A stretch of 64,000 nt of DNA from B10-G9 sp964627755 (GTDB lineage Bacteria; Chloroflexota; Anaerolineae; Anaerolineales; UBA11858): the NCBI GenBank assembly GCA_964627755.1, contig CAZVIH010000004.1:1-64000 (forward strand), written 5' to 3'. The notes under the pieces were generated by a model, which made no database searches, had not been told where the DNA came from, and worked only from the letters and a program-made list of their open reading frames with translations. Shown here piece by piece: positions 49,948-58,267 of the stretch (positions are counted from its first letter, which is position 1; the number at the start of each line of letters is the position of its first letter). The translations under genes were made by a program, and so were the position numbers.

Positions 49948-51474
49948 TCATTTAATATTTTGGATAAGTGAGTCCTGAGTTTCATTCGTTTTTTTCTGAA
50001 GATTGCTGATAATACCTAGGAGTTTATTGATTTTTTTCTGAGTCATGTCGATCTCAGCCCGTTTGTCAGTGATCTGTCCTTCCAAATTTGTGATTATGTC
50101 CTGTTTGATGGCGATTTGTTGAAGTAAAATTCCGATCTCATTTTCAAAAGCATGTTTGTCTTCGGAATATTGTTTTAATGCCCAACTGTAATTTTCCTCA
50201 TCCAATGACCCATCTTCGCTAAGATAATCTTCCTGGGAGGGAGGTTCCGGCATATTTGCGCGTTTGTCAGCCAACTCTTCTCCCAGTTCATTAATCTCCT
50301 CCAGCTCTGCTCTCAGGCTATTGATTAAATCCACCAGATCTTCCTGCTGTAATTCCAGTTCTTTCTCGTATTGGGCCAATTGTTCTGAATATTCCTCTGC
50401 GGTCTCGCTGGGATCAGAAGTTTGCTCACTAGAATCCGGGATATTATGAGGCTCTACTTCAACACTTGCTTCTGAAATTGTTACTCCATTTATTGTGTTG
50501 ACAGAGGAACTGGATTGATTGCCTGTCTCGTCCTCAAGGGGTGGACTGGCAGAGACTGTATCCTGGGTAACTTCCCGGGCCATTTCCCCTCCAGTGAACC
50601 GATTAGTAAATTCAGTTGATGAGCTAATACCGTCACCCTTAAATGTGTAGTCTGGTTTTCCATCAGATTCCGCGAACCCCCGCGATTCACCGGGTTGTAC
50701 ACCTTCCATATCAGCGCTGAAGTCAGATGAAGGGCTTACACCAGCCACACCACTTACTCCCCCGATCGTGCTGTCTGAGGGTCTTACAACTTGATTGCTT
50801 CCAGCGGGAGGAATAACTTCCTCACCGGCTGTATTCGGAACCTCCGGGGTGGGCCAGGTGCCAATGGCTTCTCTGCCGTCGATCTCGGTCGTAGCGATTG
50901 GCGTCTCTGGCAGGGGCACGGTATCGATCATCACCGTCTCGTCTGCTGCGGCCTCGACCCGGTCTTCCGTCTCCGGTCCTCTGTCAGCCGCTGTATTTGC
51001 GGCCCCTTCCGTCCTCCGTCCCTCGTCGGCCGCTATATCTGCGGTCCCCACTTCCCGGTCTCCCGTCTTCGGTCCTCCGTCGGCCGCTGCATCCGCGGCG
51101 CTCTCGATGGTCACCTTGCCTGCCACGCCAGCGCCTTCCAGGGTGATGGTTGGAACGGCTGCTTCCAGGACTTCGCTGGTCGCTGGAGCGGACTCACTTC
51201 CTGTGATAGGATCTGGTGTGGCCAAGTCCTCTCCGGGACGCACAGCAACTTCTGTCACCGTAGTCACTGCTTCCGTAATTGCTGTTTGCAGGTTTTCGGA
51301 TACCGTATAGTCCCCTTGCTCAACTACAGTTTCCGGGGCGAGGGTGGCGTCATCCACTTTTTGAAGTTCTTCGGCCGACTCTCTGACCTCGGTTACTTTT
51401 TCAGGACTTTCCAGTACTTCCGGCTCTTTTTGGGGCTGTACTTCAGCTGCTGTTAACTCTGTTCCGCCTGGCAT
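49948..51474 (-). CDS. Acidic protein 3 with C-terminal coiled coil (508 aa), unknown function
   Basis: 508 residues. The N-terminus (MPGGTELTAAEVQPQKEPEV; VVEQGDYTVSENLQTAITEAV) matches the paralogues on both sides. Residues about 120-200 carry three copies of the repeat-derived motif ADGGPKTGDRE. From about 350 to the end it is a long coiled coil (EYSEQLAQYEKELELQQEDL, ending ISNLQKKTNETQDSLIQNIK). This is the only one of the four acidic proteins with an extended coiled coil, so it may oligomerise. GGAGG lies before the ATG. Confidence 0.72.
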   Translation of the reverse strand: MPGGTELTAAEVQPQKEPEVLESPEKVTEVRESAEELQKVDDATLAPETVVEQGDYTVSENLQTAITEAVTTVTEVAVRPGEDLATPDPITGSESAPATSEVLEAAVPTITLEGAGVAGKVTIESAADAAADGGPKTGDREVGTADIAADEGRRTEGAANTAADRGPETEDRVEAAADETVMIDTVPLPETPIATTEIDGREAIGTWPTPEVPNTAGEEVIPPAGSNQVVRPSDSTIGGVSGVAGVSPSSDFSADMEGVQPGESRGFAESDGKPDYTFKGDGISSSTEFTNRFTGGEMAREVTQDTVSASPPLEDETGNQSSSSVNTINGVTISEASVEVEPHNIPDSSEQTSDPSETAEEYSEQLAQYEKELELQQEDLVDLINSLRAELEEINELGEELADKRANMPEPPSQEDYLSEDGSLDEENYSWALKQYSEDKHAFENEIGILLQQIAIKQDIITNLEGQITDKRAEIDMTQKKINKLLGIISNLQKKTNETQDSLIQNIK

Positions 51475-51535
51475 GTTACCTCCTGGTTTGATTCAGGAAT
51501 GGGTTTATACAAAAATTTATTATGATTGCTATTTA

Positions 51536-51563
51536 CCCACTGCCCTCCGGAGAAGGCAGTGGG
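51536..51563 (-). other. Hairpin between acidic genes 4 and 3
   Basis: CCCACTGCC (51536-51544) pairs with GGCAGTGGG (51555-51563) around a 10-nt loop. No T-run follows on the minus strand, so it may be a processing or stability element rather than a full terminator. Confidence 0.5.
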
Positions 51564-51585
51564 ATATTGAGGTCTTGCTCTAATC

Positions 51586-53337
51586 TTACCTTTCTGGGGG
51601 GGGGCCTTCATCACCACCAGCGTCGGGTTCCCCAGTAGGTTTATTGGGGTCAACGGCTCCGAAATTGGGATCGAGCACACCATCGTCACCGCCAGCCATG
51701 CCCGGAGTAAACTTGCTTACTTCAGGTGTCATCGCTCCCCTGGGCATATCGACATGCTCGTCGGTGTCCTGGCTGTAAGGATTGGTCTGGGTCGCGCGAT
51801 CAAATTCGATCCCGGGTTCGGTGGGGCTGGCGCTGTCCTCATCCACAGGCTGGCTCATAGATTCAGTCAGGTCCAGGGATTCATCCAAAGGGTCATAAGA
51901 CTTTTGAGGAATGGCATGCCCTGAGGGAGTCGTTCCAGCATCACCTTCAGGATCGTATTCTTCTTCGGAAGTATCAGGGGGTTCATCTTCACCTTCTCCT
52001 TCACCTTCTCCTTCACCCTCACCCTCACCTTCACCCTCGCCTTCACCCTCGCCTTCACCTTCACCATCACCTCCACCCTCATTACCTTGTACGTCCGTTA
52101 CGGTGGTTGTATTGCCATCCTTGTCGGTAGTTGTCACTGTTTGAGTGGTAACGCCGTCTTCGTGGACCGTTGTAATATCTTGCGTAGTGCCATTATCATC
52201 TACGTAATGCTCTTTATAAGTGATGTTCTGATTCCCCTTGCTGTCCATCTTGTCTGTCATCTCCGACTCTCCAGTCCAGCCAACCCTTGCGTCACCTCCG
52301 CCAAAAGCGGCCGCTCCGGCCAATTCCCCCAGCTCACCTTCCTGGTCTATGCCTGGTATATCAAGACCCAACTCACCCACATCTCCCCCGCCGCCCATTC
52401 CGGGCATGGCATCCATTGGATTGAAGTCCATTCCAGGGATTTCCGGGATACCTTCCCCAGGATGGGCCGGATCCCCCACATAGCCGACACTTCCTTTTGC
52501 CGGATCTCCTTCGCTGCCGTACTGGCCTGTAACCTGGTTGGGTTCGTGTACATCCCCGGCCTGTTCATACCCGTCATCTGGATTGAATTTTCCGCCATCT
52601 CCATCCGGATCGTGGAAGACCAGGTCGGGTTTGTCACCCTCCCGTTCTACCGTCCTGTCATCCGGCAGTTTCTGGCTTTCTGCCCTCCGGGCAGTGCTGT
52701 CCTCGGGAACCTGTTCAGCCTGGGTTTTTTCCAGGCTGGGTTCACCAGCTGGTCCGCCTCCAGGACCATCTCCGGGGTCTTCACTTCCAGTGGAATCATT
52801 TTCGACATCCGGTCTGGGTCCTTCGCCGGCTTTTTCAACAGCAGCCGGGACCTCAGCAACCGCTGTCCCGATCGTGATCGAGCCTGCCTCTCTCGATCCT
52901 GCCAGGGAAACTTCTGGCACCGCAGAGACCTTCTCACCTTCCTGTACAGCTCCAGCTTCCGGGGCTTCCCGGGATGCTCTTGCCCCGGATTCTGCTGGTT
53001 CAGCACTGCTAATTTCACCTTCACCAGCACCCATTTCTGGTCCACCCGGGTCATCGTAAGGCTCAGGTTTTGGATCTCCTTCTGAAGGTTTAGCCCCTTC
53101 GTCGGCAGATTCAGCTGCTTTCTCAGGAACCGCTGCCACAAAGGCCTGTTCCAGATTCTCGGCTGCTTTAAAATCCCCTTTATCGACTACTGCTTCAGGG
53201 GTTTCAACAGCAGCCTGGGTTTTTTCAGCTTGTTCGGATGCCTCTTTTACCACGGCTACCTGTTCGGGAGTTTCCTTGATTTCCTCTTTCTTCGGGGGTT
53301 GTACCTCGGCTTCATTAAGTTCCATTCCGTCTGTCAT
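51586..53337 (-). CDS. Acidic Gly-rich protein 4 (583 aa), unknown function
   Basis: 583 residues. The start overlaps the SET gene stop (ATGA) after GAGGAGG. The N-terminus (MTDGMELNEAEVQPPKKEEI; VVDKGDFKAAENLEQAFVAAV) is the clearest form of the shared block. A Gly/Met-rich middle (MPGMGGGGDVGELGLDIPGI) is followed by a Thr-rich beta-like stretch (GVTTQTVTTTDKDGNTTTV), then a (Gly-Glu)n run of about 30 residues encoded by a hexamer microsatellite. The C-terminus is Asp/Pro-rich. There is no signal peptide. It resembles secreted or surface-assembling proteins in composition, but function is unknown. Confidence 0.72.
   Translation of the reverse strand: MTDGMELNEAEVQPPKKEEIKETPEQVAVVKEASEQAEKTQAAVETPEAVVDKGDFKAAENLEQAFVAAVPEKAAESADEGAKPSEGDPKPEPYDDPGGPEMGAGEGEISSAEPAESGARASREAPEAGAVQEGEKVSAVPEVSLAGSREAGSITIGTAVAEVPAAVEKAGEGPRPDVENDSTGSEDPGDGPGGGPAGEPSLEKTQAEQVPEDSTARRAESQKLPDDRTVEREGDKPDLVFHDPDGDGGKFNPDDGYEQAGDVHEPNQVTGQYGSEGDPAKGSVGYVGDPAHPGEGIPEIPGMDFNPMDAMPGMGGGGDVGELGLDIPGIDQEGELGELAGAAAFGGGDARVGWTGESEMTDKMDSKGNQNITYKEHYVDDNGTTQDITTVHEDGVTTQTVTTTDKDGNTTTVTDVQGNEGGGDGEGEGEGEGEGEGEGEGEGEGEGEGEDEPPDTSEEEYDPEGDAGTTPSGHAIPQKSYDPLDESLDLTESMSQPVDEDSASPTEPGIEFDRATQTNPYSQDTDEHVDMPRGAMTPEVSKFTPGMAGGDDGVLDPNFGAVDPNKPTGEPDAGGDEGPPPER
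51985..52080 (-). repeat. In-frame (GGTGAAGGCGAG)-type microsatellite
   Basis: The plus strand reads repeated CCTTCACCCTCA-type hexamers for about 90 bp, coding for Gly-Glu pairs. The unit is 6 bp (two codons), so slippage changes the length of the acidic run without breaking the frame. Confidence 0.9.
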
Positions 53338-53801
53338 TTTTCCTCCTCAAGGATGATTGGTGGGACAAATGAATTATTTGATTGCAGATCCAGATCGATC
53401 TTTTTCACCTGGTGGATCTCAAACCAACTCCTGTCACGCGGGCTTTCCCCTGAACCGGTGTAGTCGTAGCTGATGGTCAGCTGCTCCCCGGGCTCGATCT
53501 GCCGCCGGGCGCTGAAAGAGATGCTCTGGTTTTTAGTATTTCTCTTGAAGGTCAGGTTGGGCTGATCGTGATGGTTGTAGAGGCTGCCGTAGCCCAGGGC
53601 CAGGGCAACCTGGGTTTTGGACCAGTTGTAGACCAGGCGCCGGATCTGGCGCGGGAAGGGCTGGGTGTTAAGGTCCAGCAATATCACCGGGCAGGATTCC
53701 ACGATCTCGCCGGGGGAAAAAGCCCGCCCAGCGTATACACCCCGCCCCAGGACTGTGCCGGTTTCGGCAATAGATTGTTTTGGTTGAGGTATAGCTGCCA
53801 A
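53334..53801 (-). CDS. SET-domain protein lysine methyltransferase
   Basis: 155 residues, a compact SET domain: GRGVYAGRAFSPGEIVE (motif I), YGSLYNHHDQPNL (the NH region of the SAM and lysine pocket) and PGEQLTISYDYTG. SET enzymes methylate protein lysines. The frame begins with a TTG (53801) about 12 nt after GGAGG; no better codon is in frame. Its stop overlaps the start of acidic gene 4 (ATGA), so it is translated together with these Lys/Glu-rich proteins, which are possible substrates. That link is inferred from position alone. Confidence 0.85.
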   Translation of the reverse strand: MAAIPQPKQSIAETGTVLGRGVYAGRAFSPGEIVESCPVILLDLNTQPFPRQIRRLVYNWSKTQVALALGYGSLYNHHDQPNLTFKRNTKNQSISFSARRQIEPGEQLTISYDYTGSGESPRDRSWFEIHQVKKIDLDLQSNNSFVPPIILEEEK

Positions 53802-53994
53802 CCATACAAATCACCTCCAACGGGTTTTGCCCGTATAAAACGACAAAGACCAAGCTGCTCAGGAAACGCAAATACTCGGCCTTGAGGAGGTTTGGATTTG
53901 CTGTGGGGGAAGCCTCAAGGAAGGCTAGATATAAGTACTATACAAGATTTTTGTGTTAATGTCAAAATTTCTCCGAAATTTTTAAGGTTGGCTG

Positions 53995-54132
53995 TAAGAC
54001 GCGACGGGTTGCTCGCTGAGCTCGCGACGGAAGACGGAGGACCGGGGACGGGGATTTCGCAGCGCTCGCGACGGAAGACGGAGGGCTCGCGCAGCGAGCG
54101 ACGGGAGACCGACGACCGACGACCGGATTGTA
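53995..54132. repeat. Short GACGGAAGAC-type repeat tract, left of the four-helix gene
   Basis: Degenerate heptamers (GACGGAAGACGGAGGACCGG, GACCGACGACCGACGACCGG) mixed with GCTCGCGCAGCGAGC palindromes. A tract in the opposite orientation stands on the other side of the four-helix-bundle gene. The rest of the 53802-54153 gap has no gene that I can support. Confidence 0.75.
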
Positions 54133-54153
54133 AATAGTTGGCAATTAGTTGGA

Positions 54154-54519
54154 TTACTGGGGGGATAGATTCTTTCGAAAGGCAATCAACTTCATAAATA
54201 GCTGGTGGCCTAAACTGCGGAGCTGCTGCAGTTGTTGATTATCAAGATATGATCTCCGTTCAATAAGATCCAAACAAGCAATCGTTTCGAGATACGATCT
54301 CAATGCTAATCCCAAAAATCTATTCTGCTCCGCATCGGATTGGCTTGTGGATCCTTCTGCGATGTTGAGATCGATGGATGTTGCTGCGCGTATTATTTGC
54401 GAAGACAGATTGAATCTTTCCGTATCTGGTAAATCAGGGATTGCAGCATACACCTGATCAATATTATCCATCGCCAATTGATAGACTGTAAGATCGTGAA
54501 ATTTATATTTTTCGATCAC
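54154..54519 (-). CDS. Four-helix-bundle protein (S23/IVP family)
   Basis: 121 residues. Family hallmarks are the N-terminal FHDLTVYQLAM, RFNLSSQIIRAATSIDLNIAEG and FLGLALRSYLETIACLDL. This family was first seen in intervening sequences of 23S rRNA and includes proteins linked to diversity-generating retroelements; its action is unknown. The start is a GTG after AGGGGG. The gene is bracketed by inverted tracts of the short repeat, and it separates the kinase/HerA operon from the SET/acidic operon, so it looks like an inserted cassette. Confidence 0.88.
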   Translation of the reverse strand: MIEKYKFHDLTVYQLAMDNIDQVYAAIPDLPDTERFNLSSQIIRAATSIDLNIAEGSTSQSDAEQNRFLGLALRSYLETIACLDLIERRSYLDNQQLQQLRSLGHQLFMKLIAFRKNLSPQ

Positions 54520-54572
54520 ATTATTACCCCCTGAATCTAGCTTAACTTAATCTACTTTTCAAAGTCAATACG

Positions 54573-54676
54573 TATGTCGGATTCCGTCCTCGGTCGCAAA
54601 CGAAGTGAGTCCCTCGTCCCCCGTCCCCGGTCCTCGGTCGCGAACGAAGTGAGCATCCGGTCTTCGGTCCAATCCG
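54573..54676. repeat. Short repeat tract, right of the four-helix gene (inverted copy)
   Basis: The plus strand reads CCGTCCTCGGTCGC and CCCCGTCCCCGGTCCTCGGT, the reverse complement of the tract at 53995. The two CGAACGAAGTGAG copies inside are also repeated. Confidence 0.75.
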
Positions 54677-54681
54677 CAGGA

Positions 54682-55410
54682 TTATTCTCCCACAACATCA
54701 ATCTGGGCCGGTCGCCAGCTGCGGATCGTATTTTGATTCATTTCCTGGAAGCGGGTCAGCTGGGCTTCAGGCATGGCGAAGCGCGATTTGGCGGTGCCCA
54801 GCATCAATAAACAATAAGACAGGTTGCCTAAATGGTCAGCGCTGATAAAACCTTCCTGGGCTTCGAGGGTCTTCCAGAGATGGGTGGTGGTATAGGTCCA
54901 CAAAACGTTGACCGGGTTTCTTTCGGCGGCGATCTTTTGATTTTCTGCCCCAAGCATGGAAAGCAGGGTCTTAAAATCTGGCTCGGAAATGAGGGTAAAG
55001 AATCCGTATTGGCAGGGGGCCTGGCACAGGCTGCAGCCTTTCTGGCGGTGCAGGCGGTTGCTCATCTTGGCTCGCCCGGGATGGATGGCGACCGCTTTCA
55101 TTAAAGCCTGGTACTCGGCGGTCTTTTCCGGTTTGCTGTCGGCCTCGATGATGGCTGTTATCAGGTTATCCACCGTTTCCTGGTCCGGCTGGCGAGTGGC
55201 CTGCTGGAAGGCTGCCATGCGCTGCCCTACTTCTGGTGCCACCGCTTTTACAAAATCAGCCATTTTCAAACCGGATTGCTTGGCCAGGGCTGTGCGCATT
55301 TTCTGGCTGGCTTTTTTCAAAGCGCTGATATGGGCCGGGGGGCAGAAAGCCACCAGGTAGTAGTAGCTGATCATTTTCTTAATGGCGATGGGGTGGATTT
55401 CCTGGGTCAT
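54682..55410 (-). CDS. Uncharacterised protein with CxxCxxxC motif (242 aa)
   Basis: 242 residues, mainly helical, no membrane segment. A CSLCQAPC motif near residue 125 could hold zinc or an iron-sulfur cluster. The N-terminal part (MISYYYLVAFCPPAHISALKKASQKMRTALA) is basic and helical. I do not recognise a family. It is 32 bp downstream of the HerA-type ATPase gene on the same strand, and so belongs to the kinase/HerA operon. Confidence 0.7.
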   Translation of the reverse strand: MTQEIHPIAIKKMISYYYLVAFCPPAHISALKKASQKMRTALAKQSGLKMADFVKAVAPEVGQRMAAFQQATRQPDQETVDNLITAIIEADSKPEKTAEYQALMKAVAIHPGRAKMSNRLHRQKGCSLCQAPCQYGFFTLISEPDFKTLLSMLGAENQKIAAERNPVNVLWTYTTTHLWKTLEAQEGFISADHLGNLSYCLLMLGTAKSRFAMPEAQLTRFQEMNQNTIRSWRPAQIDVVGE

Positions 55411-55442
55411 GGGTAACTCCCGCTTCTGGAATGATGAATATC

Positions 55443-58250
55443 TTATTTCTCAGCTTTAAACTCGGGGATCGGGGTATAAAAGATCTTCACCCAGGAAGCC
55501 ATATCATCCTGGATGCCGCTGATAATGGTCTGCCCGACCTTGAGGCGGGCGATGATCTGGGGCTGGTCTTCTTCCAGGGCCAGGGCACTGGCCATGGCGT
55601 CCCGGTCATCGGCGCTGACCAGGCGGTGCACGATCTTCAGGTTAGTGTTTTTCAGGGCGTCCGGCACTAACTTGGAGGGCACCTGGTCGATAATGCCCAG
55701 TCCCTGGCCGTAAGCCCGGATCTCTGCCAGGATGTCGGAGAACATTTCGCCCATCTTGGCCGCGGGATTGGCATCCCCGCTGGAGCCGTGGGGGGCGGCC
55801 CGCAGGACGCGGTGGGCTTCTTCAAAAATAGCCAGGTGCTGCAGGCCGGCAGATTCAGGCGATCCGGCCACTTCATGCTGGGCCTGGCGGTATTCGTACA
55901 GGAAATTCAGTATCAGGGCCATGGTAAAACACTTGTCTGCATCGTCACCCATCTGGCTCAGGTTGATCACAACTGGCCGATCGAAGAGCTCTTTCCAGGG
56001 AGTGGAGAAGGAATGATCGAATAATTTGCCCTTCCAGCCCCTTAACAGGCTGCCGATCCTGGTTTTGAGGGCAGCGGTGATATTATCTGTGATACGCTGC
56101 TCGTAGCCCTTGGCGCTTACCAGGTCGCCGATGCGAGCCTGGAGCTGGCTCAGGGTAGGGGCGCCGGCCCCATCGGGGGGCAGTTCGTCATCTTCCAGCC
56201 AACCCTGGCTGTCGTACAGGTCCACCAGGCCTTCTTCCAGGATCACAGGCAGGATCTCGTACATCGGGAAGCTGGCATTAAAAATGGATTTCAGGCGGTC
56301 GAGGTGGGGCATGACATTGGTATGGGCGCCTTTGAGGCGGATGATATCAAAGGGATTGATCTTAAGCTGGTCCAGCTTCACCCCGCCCCAATCCTCCCGT
56401 CCGGGCATATAAACCGCGATTTTTTTCTTAAATTTGCCTGAAGCGTTATAGGCCAGAGCCAGCTGGACATATTCATCCTTGGCGGGTTCAATGACCATCC
56501 AGTTGGTCTTCTGGGTCATCATTTCCTCGATGAAACGTCGGCAGGTATTGGATTTGCCGCTGCCTGTGATGCCAGTGATGAAGACATGGCGGGTAAGGGA
56601 ATCCAGGTCGATGTTATAGGCCAGCCCTTTGATCTCTTCTCCACCTTCCAGGACGGTCCCCAGGCTCATGATCCGTTTTTTCCCTTCCAGTTCAGGCGGG
56701 TTGAGGCTGAATGTTGCTGTGGACTGGACCGACAAGCCCGGCATTTCCCGCCGGGGCAGGTTGATTAATAAAGAAAGCTCTTCTGTATTCAATGGTGTGG
56801 TGAGGCCCTGATAAAGGTTTCCCAGGGGATGCTGGATAGGTTCACCATCATCCGGGGCGGTTAACATCAACCGAGGCTGGGTGAAGGCATCCAGAGCCAC
56901 CTGGACCTGACCGTCCCAGACCGGGTCCAACTTGTGGATCCGGATGGGTTCAAAGGCGCTTTTATGGCCGCTGACCAGGGCTTTGAGCTGAGCCTGGGCC
57001 TGCGAAGCCGATTCTGCCTGATCACTTAAAATATATACTCCCACATTCCAGCAGCCCTGGGATCGGGCTACTTCAAAGCGGTTGACAGTTTCTCCAAGCA
57101 GTCTTGTGCATTCCTCGGCGTGTTTGTTGAGCACTTCCTGGCCGAAAGTCATCGATTCGCCGGTGGTTGTGCCGGCGCTGGTGGAGGTGCTGATCGAGCG
57201 GCTCAGGCTTTCGCTTTCTGAAAGGGATTCACTTTTGGAGGAAGAGCCGCTGGTGGAGGGCAGCAGCTGGCCAAACATGCCCATCATGCCCGAAAGCAGG
57301 AACGGGCCGCCGGCCACGGTCAGCAGGGCAGCTACGCCGCCCATGCCGGCCATCTTTAACCCTTTGGCCGCACCGCTGCCGCCTTCCATGGCAGTGCCCA
57401 AAACACCCTTGCTTTTGCTTTCGGAATCGCTGCTGGATTCACTCTTGGAAGTTGATGTGGATTCAGATTCTGATTCGGAGCTGGAAGTGGTATCTGATGT
57501 TCCCTGGCTTTTTCCCATCTGAAGGGTGGTTTTCATAAAACCGTGGATCTGCCCGGAGAGCGAATTGCAGGCATCCACCGTATCCACCACTGCGGATTCC
57601 GGCAGGGGTTCAGCCAGCACCAGGTAGAGGTAGGGTTTTCCGCGCATACCCCGCATTAATTTATCGAGGGTTTGGGGATCGGTCCCTCCCTGTTTTTGTT
57701 CTGTTTTTGGAGATGGGATCCCGGTAAAGGCCCGGGCGTGGGAGAAAGTGCTGAGGGGGACATGGACTTTGTCGGCAATCTCCTTATAATCATCCACCAT
57801 CCTCACCCGGGTTCCCGGCCAGTTGGAACACAGGAACTGCCCCAGCTGATTGGCAAAGAGGGCAGGCTGGGTTCCGGGCGCCCTGCCCGTGACCCCGAAA
57901 TAGATCCGGTTGCGCATGCCGTCGCTGCTGATGGCAAAGATCAAGGCATAGCGGGGATCATGACAGGCAGCCAGGGCAGTTTGAATGGCGCCAAAATAAT
58001 CCACATCATTTTCATTGATGGGTTTCCCTACCTGCTCCACTTCGAAAAAAGCCACATCCGGGGAGGAGGAAATTTTCCCTTCCAAAACCCGCATGACTTC
58101 ATTTTCCAGGATGGGTCCGTCCAGGTAGTTGCGGCGTAAAGCAAAAAGAGTGGAGCGGGAAAGCATTTCCCCGGCTGCGGCCAGCAGTTCCGGAGTGAGA
58201 TCCTGGGGAGAAGAAAGATTAACCAGTTGATTGTCAGATTGCTGGGCCAT
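55443..58250 (-). CDS. HerA-type (FtsK/VirB4-like) ATPase with Ser-rich loops and a membrane-active insert
   Basis: 935 residues. The C-terminal P-loop motor has Walker A GITGSGKSNT (near 560), Walker B LAIFEEAH (near 806) and downstream DQVPSKL and KIVHRLVS as in HerA/DUF87 ATPases. The N-terminal half holds two Ser-rich runs (SSSESESESTSTSKSES near 250-280; SESLSESESLSRSISTSTS near 335-362) on either side of a hydrophobic Gly/Met stretch (GLKMAGMGGVAALLTVAGG) of about 35 residues that could span or enter a membrane. GGGGAGG precedes the ATG. Such motors pump DNA or protein; the context argues for a protein translocation or assembly role, but DNA transfer is not excluded. Confidence 0.85.
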   Translation of the reverse strand: MAQQSDNQLVNLSSPQDLTPELLAAAGEMLSRSTLFALRRNYLDGPILENEVMRVLEGKISSSPDVAFFEVEQVGKPINENDVDYFGAIQTALAACHDPRYALIFAISSDGMRNRIYFGVTGRAPGTQPALFANQLGQFLCSNWPGTRVRMVDDYKEIADKVHVPLSTFSHARAFTGIPSPKTEQKQGGTDPQTLDKLMRGMRGKPYLYLVLAEPLPESAVVDTVDACNSLSGQIHGFMKTTLQMGKSQGTSDTTSSSESESESTSTSKSESSSDSESKSKGVLGTAMEGGSGAAKGLKMAGMGGVAALLTVAGGPFLLSGMMGMFGQLLPSTSGSSSKSESLSESESLSRSISTSTSAGTTTGESMTFGQEVLNKHAEECTRLLGETVNRFEVARSQGCWNVGVYILSDQAESASQAQAQLKALVSGHKSAFEPIRIHKLDPVWDGQVQVALDAFTQPRLMLTAPDDGEPIQHPLGNLYQGLTTPLNTEELSLLINLPRREMPGLSVQSTATFSLNPPELEGKKRIMSLGTVLEGGEEIKGLAYNIDLDSLTRHVFITGITGSGKSNTCRRFIEEMMTQKTNWMVIEPAKDEYVQLALAYNASGKFKKKIAVYMPGREDWGGVKLDQLKINPFDIIRLKGAHTNVMPHLDRLKSIFNASFPMYEILPVILEEGLVDLYDSQGWLEDDELPPDGAGAPTLSQLQARIGDLVSAKGYEQRITDNITAALKTRIGSLLRGWKGKLFDHSFSTPWKELFDRPVVINLSQMGDDADKCFTMALILNFLYEYRQAQHEVAGSPESAGLQHLAIFEEAHRVLRAAPHGSSGDANPAAKMGEMFSDILAEIRAYGQGLGIIDQVPSKLVPDALKNTNLKIVHRLVSADDRDAMASALALEEDQPQIIARLKVGQTIISGIQDDMASWVKIFYTPIPEFKAEK

Positions 58251-58267
58251 GGGATCCTCCCCAAATA

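Noticed and set aside
52087..53085. A 332-codon plus-strand frame antisense to acidic protein 4
   Set aside because: The minus-strand gene has the ribosome site, the coupling to SET and the shared N-terminal block.
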